Source of the DNA: PNON01 sp964387025
Lineage (GTDB): Bacteria; Chloroflexota; Anaerolineae; Anaerolineales; Anaerolineaceae
Reading direction: 5' to 3'
DNA: 64,000 nucleotides
Assembly: GCA_964387025.1 (NCBI GenBank)
Contig: CAYLUZ010000010.1
Location: forward strand, 53,148-117,147
Each line of letters opens with the position of its first letter. Within the stretch, counting starts at the first letter, position 1. This document shows, piece by piece, positions 60,051 to 64,000 of the stretch. Both the position numbers and the translations under genes were made by a program. Under the pieces are notes generated by a model, which was given only the letters and a program-made list of their open reading frames with translations, searched no databases and was not told the origin of the DNA.

Positions 60051-60090
60051 TTGTTCGACCTCTTTACCTGATTATTTTTTCTAGTACACC

Positions 60091-60927
60091 TTACCGTGTC
60101 GCTTTATTGCGCCGGCGAACGATGTATTTATCAGTTTTCTTATTGTTACGGGTCTTTAAACCCAGTGTATATTTACCCCAGGGAGTTTTTGGCCCTGGCA
60201 TACCAACAGGTTGTCGTCCCTCACCTCCACCATGCGGATGGTCGCGGGGGCTCATTGCTGTACCACGAACTGTCGGGCGAATTCCTAAATGGCGTTTACG
60301 TCCGGCTTTTCCAAGTTTGATATTCTTGTGATCAAGGTTGCCTACCTGGCCGATGGTTGCAAAGCAGCTCTGATGCACCAGCCGGACTTCTCCAGAGGGC
60401 ATACGGATCTGTGCGAAATCACCTTCTTTAGCCAGTAATTGGGCAGCTCCACCAGCAGCACGAACTAATTGAGCACCCTTCCCCTCTTTCAGTTCGATGC
60501 TATGAACCAGTGTACCAATGGGGATATTGGAAATGGAGGTGTTGTTTCCAATGCGGATCTCAGCTTTTGCGCTGGAAACGATTGTGTCACCGACCTGTAA
60601 TCCAAGGGGAGCAACAATGTAACGCTTTTCTCCGTCGGCATAGTTCAAAAGTGCCAGGCGGGCTGTGCGGTTTGGATCATATTCAATGGCTGCCACTTTG
60701 GCTGGAACATCGCGTTTTTCACGTTTGAAATCGACCAGTCGGACATATCTGCGTTCACCACCACCACGATGGCGGACTGTAATACGTCCATTGGCATTTC
60801 TACCGCTATTCGATTTTCGCATCACCAGTAAAGAACGTTCAGGTGTGTCTTTGGTGATCTCTTCGAATGTATGCCCGGTCATTCCACGCAGACCTGGGGT
60901 AATTGGTTTATAGATCTTGACGCCCAT
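60091..60927 (-). CDS. rplB: 50S ribosomal protein L2
   Basis: 278 aa, the standard length. Needed for subunit association and peptidyl transferase activity. RITVRHRGGGERRYVRLVDF, the VAKEGDFAQIRMPSGEVRLV-like segment and RGTAMSPRDHPHGGGEGRQP with the functionally important His are present. The start overlaps the rplW stop by 1 nt. Confidence 0.99.
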   Translation of the reverse strand: MGVKIYKPITPGLRGMTGHTFEEITKDTPERSLLVMRKSNSGRNANGRITVRHRGGGERRYVRLVDFKREKRDVPAKVAAIEYDPNRTARLALLNYADGEKRYIVAPLGLQVGDTIVSSAKAEIRIGNNTSISNIPIGTLVHSIELKEGKGAQLVRAAGGAAQLLAKEGDFAQIRMPSGEVRLVHQSCFATIGQVGNLDHKNIKLGKAGRKRHLGIRPTVRGTAMSPRDHPHGGGEGRQPVGMPGPKTPWGKYTLGLKTRNNKKTDKYIVRRRNKATR

Positions 60928-61229
60928 TACTCTACCCCCTCAAATATCGGAATACGATTATCAGGTGCCAATGTGATGATGGCTTTCTTCATACCGCTGT
61001 CTCGAACTGATAAACGACGGCTGCGGGAACGGCGGCTGCGTTTGGCTGCGGTATTAATAATATTCACACGAACGACTGTGACTTCGAAGACCTTTTCCAC
61101 AGCATCTTTCACCTGGGAACGGGTTGCTTCTTTAGTAACTTCGAAAACATACTGGTGCAATTTACTGGTTAAGTAATTTGTTTTTTCTGTCACGATCGGT
61201 CGACGTAAAATGTCAAATTGAGTAGTCAT
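60927..61229 (-). CDS. rplW: 50S ribosomal protein L23
   Basis: 100 aa. Docking site of trigger factor and SRP at the tunnel exit. LRRPIVTEKTNYL, YVFEVTKEATRSQVKDAVEK and the basic tip KRSRRSRSRRLSVR are typical; the protein is about the usual size. Between rplD and rplB. Confidence 0.97.
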   Translation of the reverse strand: MTTQFDILRRPIVTEKTNYLTSKLHQYVFEVTKEATRSQVKDAVEKVFEVTVVRVNIINTAAKRSRRSRSRRLSVRDSGMKKAIITLAPDNRIPIFEGVE

Positions 61230-61241
61230 ACTGTCTCCTGC

Positions 61242-61877
61242 CTATCCCAAATTGGCCACAATAACATCCAGCGAATCAAGCGGCAGAAGGATCTTATCAA
61301 AAGATAAGATGTCTCTGATGTTGAGATAGCTGGCCATTAATGTTTTTGCATCCGGGATATTATTGGTGGTACGGATCACCATTTCATATTCTTCATTCTT
61401 TACCGGAATGAGAATAAGGGTGCTGCTGCCACCAACGAGTTTATCCAATGCTTGTACCATAAAACGTGTCTTTGGCTCGGGAAGAGGCATACCTTCTAAT
61501 ACCACTATGCCTGATTCCTGTGCTTTGACTGTCAGAGCGGACCGCAAGGCTGCTCGTCGCATCTGCCGGGGCATTTGCAAATTGTAACCATGTGGATGTG
61601 GAGTATGAGCTCCGCCGCCGCCTTTCCATACTGGAGACCGGCTGGATCCTGACCGTGCACGCCCGGTACCTTTTTGCGCCCATGGCTTCTTACCACCACC
61701 GGCAACATCGGCACGGGTTTTGGTCTGATGCGTACCAAGGCGCGCATTCGCCTGTTGGCGAACCAATGCCTGGTGCATCAGATCATTCTTAATGGGGGCT
61801 TCAAAGATCTCTGCGGGTAATACTACCGTGCGGACCTTCTCACCTTGCATGTTATATACATCTGCTTCCATAGTCAT
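61242..61877 (-). CDS. rplD: 50S ribosomal protein L4
   Basis: 211 aa. Lines the exit tunnel through its extended loop (KPWAQKGTGRARSGSSRSPV) and in enterobacteria represses the S10 operon. TKTRADVAGGGKKPWAQKG is typical. Two adjacent starts are possible: ATG 61877 (GGAG 4 nt upstream) or ATG 61871 (same GGAG at 10 nt). Between rplC and rplW. Confidence 0.97.
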   Translation of the reverse strand: MTMEADVYNMQGEKVRTVVLPAEIFEAPIKNDLMHQALVRQQANARLGTHQTKTRADVAGGGKKPWAQKGTGRARSGSSRSPVWKGGGGAHTPHPHGYNLQMPRQMRRAALRSALTVKAQESGIVVLEGMPLPEPKTRFMVQALDKLVGGSSTLILIPVKNEEYEMVIRTTNNIPDAKTLMASYLNIRDILSFDKILLPLDSLDVIVANLG

Positions 61878-61913
61878 AATGCTCCATCACAGAAAACAAT
61901 CCGGATCACTCCG

Positions 61914-62543
61914 TTATTGTTTTCGGGCCTCACTAATCATAACAATACCGCCACGGCAGCCGGGGACGGCTCCGCGCACGCCTAACAGGTTACGCTCAGC
62001 ATCAACCAAAACAACTCTTAATCTTTGTGCTGTGACACGTTCATCGCCCATATGACCGGGTCTACGCGATCCCTTATAAACACGTCCAGGGGTAGTGGTT
62101 GAGCCGTTGGATCCTGGAGCACGATGTCGATCGGACTGACCATGTGTCTTTGGACCACCACGGAAATGATATCTTTTGACAGCACCCGCGAAGCCTTTAC
62201 CCTTTGATGTACCAATTACATCCACATTTTCGCCAACGGCAAATAGGCCAACAGAGACTGTATCTCCTTCGTTGACCTGGGGATCTTTTACACGAAATTC
62301 GCGTAAGATACGAACGGGGGGTAAATTATTTTTCTTCAAATGACCCAGTTCACCTGCTGCCAGGCGTTTGGGTTTTGTTTCACCGAAACCAAGTTGCACT
62401 GCTGAATAACCTTCTTTTTCAGCGGTGCATATCTGGGTGACGTAACAAGGCCCAGCTTCGATGATTGTTACTGGAATGGCCGCGCCATTCTCATCGAAAA
62501 TCTGGGTCATCCCGATTTTCTTGCCAATAAGCCCTTTTAACAT
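61914..62543 (-). CDS. rplC: 50S ribosomal protein L3
   Basis: 209 aa. Early assembly protein reaching the peptidyl transferase centre. MLKGLIGKKIGMTQIFDENG, GTSKGKGFAGAVKRYHFRGG and MGDERVTAQRLRVV are diagnostic; the Gln methylated in other bacteria lies in THGQSDRHRAPGS. ATG with AAGGAG 8 nt upstream. A 250-bp gap with its own promoter-like sequence separates it from rpsJ. Confidence 0.98.
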   Translation of the reverse strand: MLKGLIGKKIGMTQIFDENGAAIPVTIIEAGPCYVTQICTAEKEGYSAVQLGFGETKPKRLAAGELGHLKKNNLPPVRILREFRVKDPQVNEGDTVSVGLFAVGENVDVIGTSKGKGFAGAVKRYHFRGGPKTHGQSDRHRAPGSNGSTTTPGRVYKGSRRPGHMGDERVTAQRLRVVLVDAERNLLGVRGAVPGCRGGIVMISEARKQ

Positions 62544-62793
62544 CCTAATATTCTCCTTGTCAAGATTTATTATTGACGAGACTGTCAGCCTGGGCTAGGC
62601 TGCATCATCTCCGGGCGTAATCCAGTCAGTTGATAAGCTGAGCCCTTTTTTTGGCACAGACTTTTCTACTCTTGAATTACCTCTTATTAGACGGATAATT
62701 GCTTCCGTCTAGCACGAGTTTTTATTGTACCACCAATCTGGCTATTTGACCAGAAATTGGTGTTGCAGCAATTAGATCTGCTTGCTGCCCGTA
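62544..62793 (-). other. rpsJ-rplC spacer with promoter and hairpins
   Basis: 250 bp, unusually long for this operon. Read on the minus strand: a hairpin just after rpsJ (GCAGCAA/TTGCTGC; plus 62765-62771 and 62782-62788) without a T-run, a promoter-like pair, a hairpin AGACGGA/TCCGTCT (plus 62689-62695 and 62704-62710), a CAGCCT/AGGCTG hairpin nearer to rplC, then the rplC ribosome binding site. No open reading frame is credible. The layout suggests a separately regulated leader for the rplC part of the operon. Confidence 0.55.
62724..62752 (-). promoter_or_regulatory. Probable internal promoter ahead of rplC
   Basis: On the minus strand TGGTCA (plus 62747-62752; 4 of 6 -35 bases), a 17-bp spacer, and TACAAT (plus 62724-62729; 5 of 6 -10 bases). 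Transcription would start near 62717 and include the hairpin at 62689-62710 in a leader of about 175 nt. Confidence 0.5.
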
Positions 62794-63102
62794 TTAGATC
62801 TTAATTTCGATATCGACACCGGCCGGTAGATTCAGCCGCATCAACATATCTATGGTTTTAGAATCCGGGTCCAACACATCGATCAAACGATTATGGGTAC
62901 GAATCTCAAAATGCTCATGAGAGTCTTTATCGATGAATGTCGCGCGGCGCACTGTAAACCTTTCGATCTTGGTCGGGAGTGGGACTGGCCCGACTACCTG
63001 TGCACCACTGCGTTCAGCCGTATCCACAATCCGCTTGGCGGATTGATCAAGAACACGGTGGTCATAAGCCTTCAGTCTAATACGTATTTTCTGTTTTGCC
63101 AT
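62794..63102 (-). CDS. rpsJ: 30S ribosomal protein S10 (NusE)
   Basis: 102 aa. Head protein and, as NusE, partner of NusB/NusG in antitermination. IRIRLKAYDHRVLDQSAKRI, GPVPLPTKIERFTV and FEIRTHNRLIDVLDP are diagnostic. It follows tuf by 8 bp and is separated from rplC by 250 bp. Confidence 0.99.
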   Translation of the reverse strand: MAKQKIRIRLKAYDHRVLDQSAKRIVDTAERSGAQVVGPVPLPTKIERFTVRRATFIDKDSHEHFEIRTHNRLIDVLDPDSKTIDMLMRLNLPAGVDIEIKI

Positions 63103-63110
63103 ATTTACAC

Positions 63111-64000
63111 CTAGTCCAGTATTTTAGTGATCACACCGGCACCAACCGTCAGACCACCTTCTCGAATAGCAAACTTTGAACCCTGCTCCAGTGCTACAGG
63201 GATGATCAATTCCACTTCCAGGTTGACATTGTCGCCCGGCATGACCATTTCAACACTATCCGGCAGCTTGATGTTTCCAGTCACGTCCATGGTCCGAATG
63301 TAGAACTGCGGACGATAGCCAGTGAAGAATGCTTTGTGCCGTCCACCTTCGTCTTTTCTCAATACGTACACTTCGCTCATGAATTTCTTGTGCGGGGTGA
63401 TGGATCCCGGTTTGGCGATGACCTGTCCGCGCTCCACGTCTCCACGCTCAACTCCGCGCAGCAGTAAGCCCAGATTGTCTCCAGCCTGTCCTTCATCCAA
63501 TAGTTTGTGGAACATTTCCACTCCCGTACACACTGAACTGCGGGTCTTTTCCTGCAGTCCAACGATCTCCACGGCTTCACCAACTTTGATCTTGCCGCGA
63601 TCCACACGGCCGGTGACCACTGTCCCACGGCCTTTGATCGAGAACACATCTTCCACCGGCATCATGAACGGTTTGTCCATGGCACGCACCGGCTCGGGGA
63701 TGTATTCATCCACCACTCGCAGCAGTTCTTTGATGCTGGCGTATTCGGGTGCTTCCGGATCTGTGCTCTTGCTTTCCAATGCCTGCAACGCTGATCCGCG
63801 TACGATCGGGACTGTGTCCCCGGGGAATTTATAGCTGGTCAGCATTTCGCGCAGTTCCAGTTCCACCAGTTCCAACAGTTCAGGATCGTTCATCTGGTCG
63901 ATCTTGTTCAGGTACACGACGATGCTCGGTACTTCCACCTGGCGTGCCAACAGTACGTGCTCTTTGGTCTGCGGCATCGGTCCATCCGGTGCTGCCACTA
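63111..64000 (-). CDS. tuf: Elongation factor Tu (N-terminal part beyond the window)
   Basis: The C-terminal 296 residues of EF-Tu, cut by the right edge. The visible part begins inside the G domain at DGPMPQTKEHVLLARQV, contains the guanine-specificity motif NKID and SALQALES, then domain 2 (DVFSIKGRGTVVTGRVDRG) and domain 3 (FRPQFY-type GYRPQFYIRTMDVTG, MPGDNVNLEVELI, REGGLTVGAGVITKIL). P-loop and switch I are outside the window. First visible gene of the superoperon; rpsL, rpsG and fusA probably lie further right. Confidence 0.98.
   Translation of the reverse strand, partial: VAAPDGPMPQTKEHVLLARQVEVPSIVVYLNKIDQMNDPELLELVELELREMLTSYKFPGDTVPIVRGSALQALESKSTDPEAPEYASIKELLRVVDEYIPEPVRAMDKPFMMPVEDVFSIKGRGTVVTGRVDRGKIKVGEAVEIVGLQEKTRSSVCTGVEMFHKLLDEGQAGDNLGLLLRGVERGDVERGQVIAKPGSITPHKKFMSEVYVLRKDEGGRHKAFFTGYRPQFYIRTMDVTGNIKLPDSVEMVMPGDNVNLEVELIIPVALEQGSKFAIREGGLTVGAGVITKILD

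Noticed and set aside
1..64000. CRISPR array, tRNA or rRNA genes, phage or insertion-sequence transposase
   Set aside because: No regularly spaced direct repeats, no cloverleaf-like intergenic sequence and no transposase or integrase motifs were found in the reading; small tRNAs could be missed by eye.

Overview
The window looks like a chromosomal segment of a Chloroflexi (Chloroflexota) bacterium, most likely of the class Anaerolineae. The evidence is Thr/Pro-rich linkers on exported proteins (three genes), a second divergent NuoM in the complex I cluster, an ATP synthase b-delta fusion, and the style of the ribosomal superoperon. No rRNA or tRNA gene and no CRISPR array was seen. The taxonomic call is an inference from gene content, not from a marker search.

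Region by region. 1-1613: the end of an unknown gene, polyphosphate kinase 2 and a small methyltransferase. 1614-9173: an accessory stretch, visibly AT-rich up to about 6.4 kb, rich in small integral-membrane enzymes (CPBP/Rce1-like protease, three membrane methyltransferase/reductase-like proteins, a membrane-anchored alpha/beta hydrolase) and a lipoprotein. 9315-11776: a GNAT protein and a Cache-GGDEF diguanylate cyclase. 11912-18851 (minus): pnp, rpsO, a HEAT-like protein, proS, a LOG-family protein and a fatty acid desaturase. 19026-23436 (plus): a MacB-type ABC module made of a YIP1-like membrane protein, an ATPase, a CARDB-type surface protein and an FtsX permease. 23467-25026: murE.

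25226-36693 (minus) is one tightly packed energy operon, nuoA-H-J-K-L-M-M-N followed by atpI-B-E-FH. It carries only the membrane arm of complex I and only the Fo/stalk part of ATP synthase. The peripheral NADH-side subunits (B, C, D, E, F, G, I) and the F1 genes must lie elsewhere if they exist. 36777-44057 is mixed: a membrane protein, a Tat-exported M15 peptidase, tryptophanase, a BrnT/BrnA toxin-antitoxin pair, a CDGSH iron-sulfur protein, palindromic mosaic repeats, small exported proteins and a VTT-family gene broken by one in-frame stop.

44112-64000 (minus) holds a YabN-type MazG protein and then, read in the direction of transcription, the tuf-S10-spc-alpha-L13/S9 ribosomal superoperon from tuf (cut by the right edge) to rpsI. 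It ends at a clear intrinsic terminator. rpmJ (37 aa) is present, infA is not between map and rpmJ, and L30 carries a lysine/alanine repeat extension.

Points that deserve attention most: the membrane-arm nuo/Fo operon with a second NuoM lacking the TM7 lysine; the b-delta fusion; the L30 extension; the single-codon lesion in the VTT gene; the nested palindromic mosaic near the BrnTA pair; and the Rce1-like/ICMT-like gene pair.
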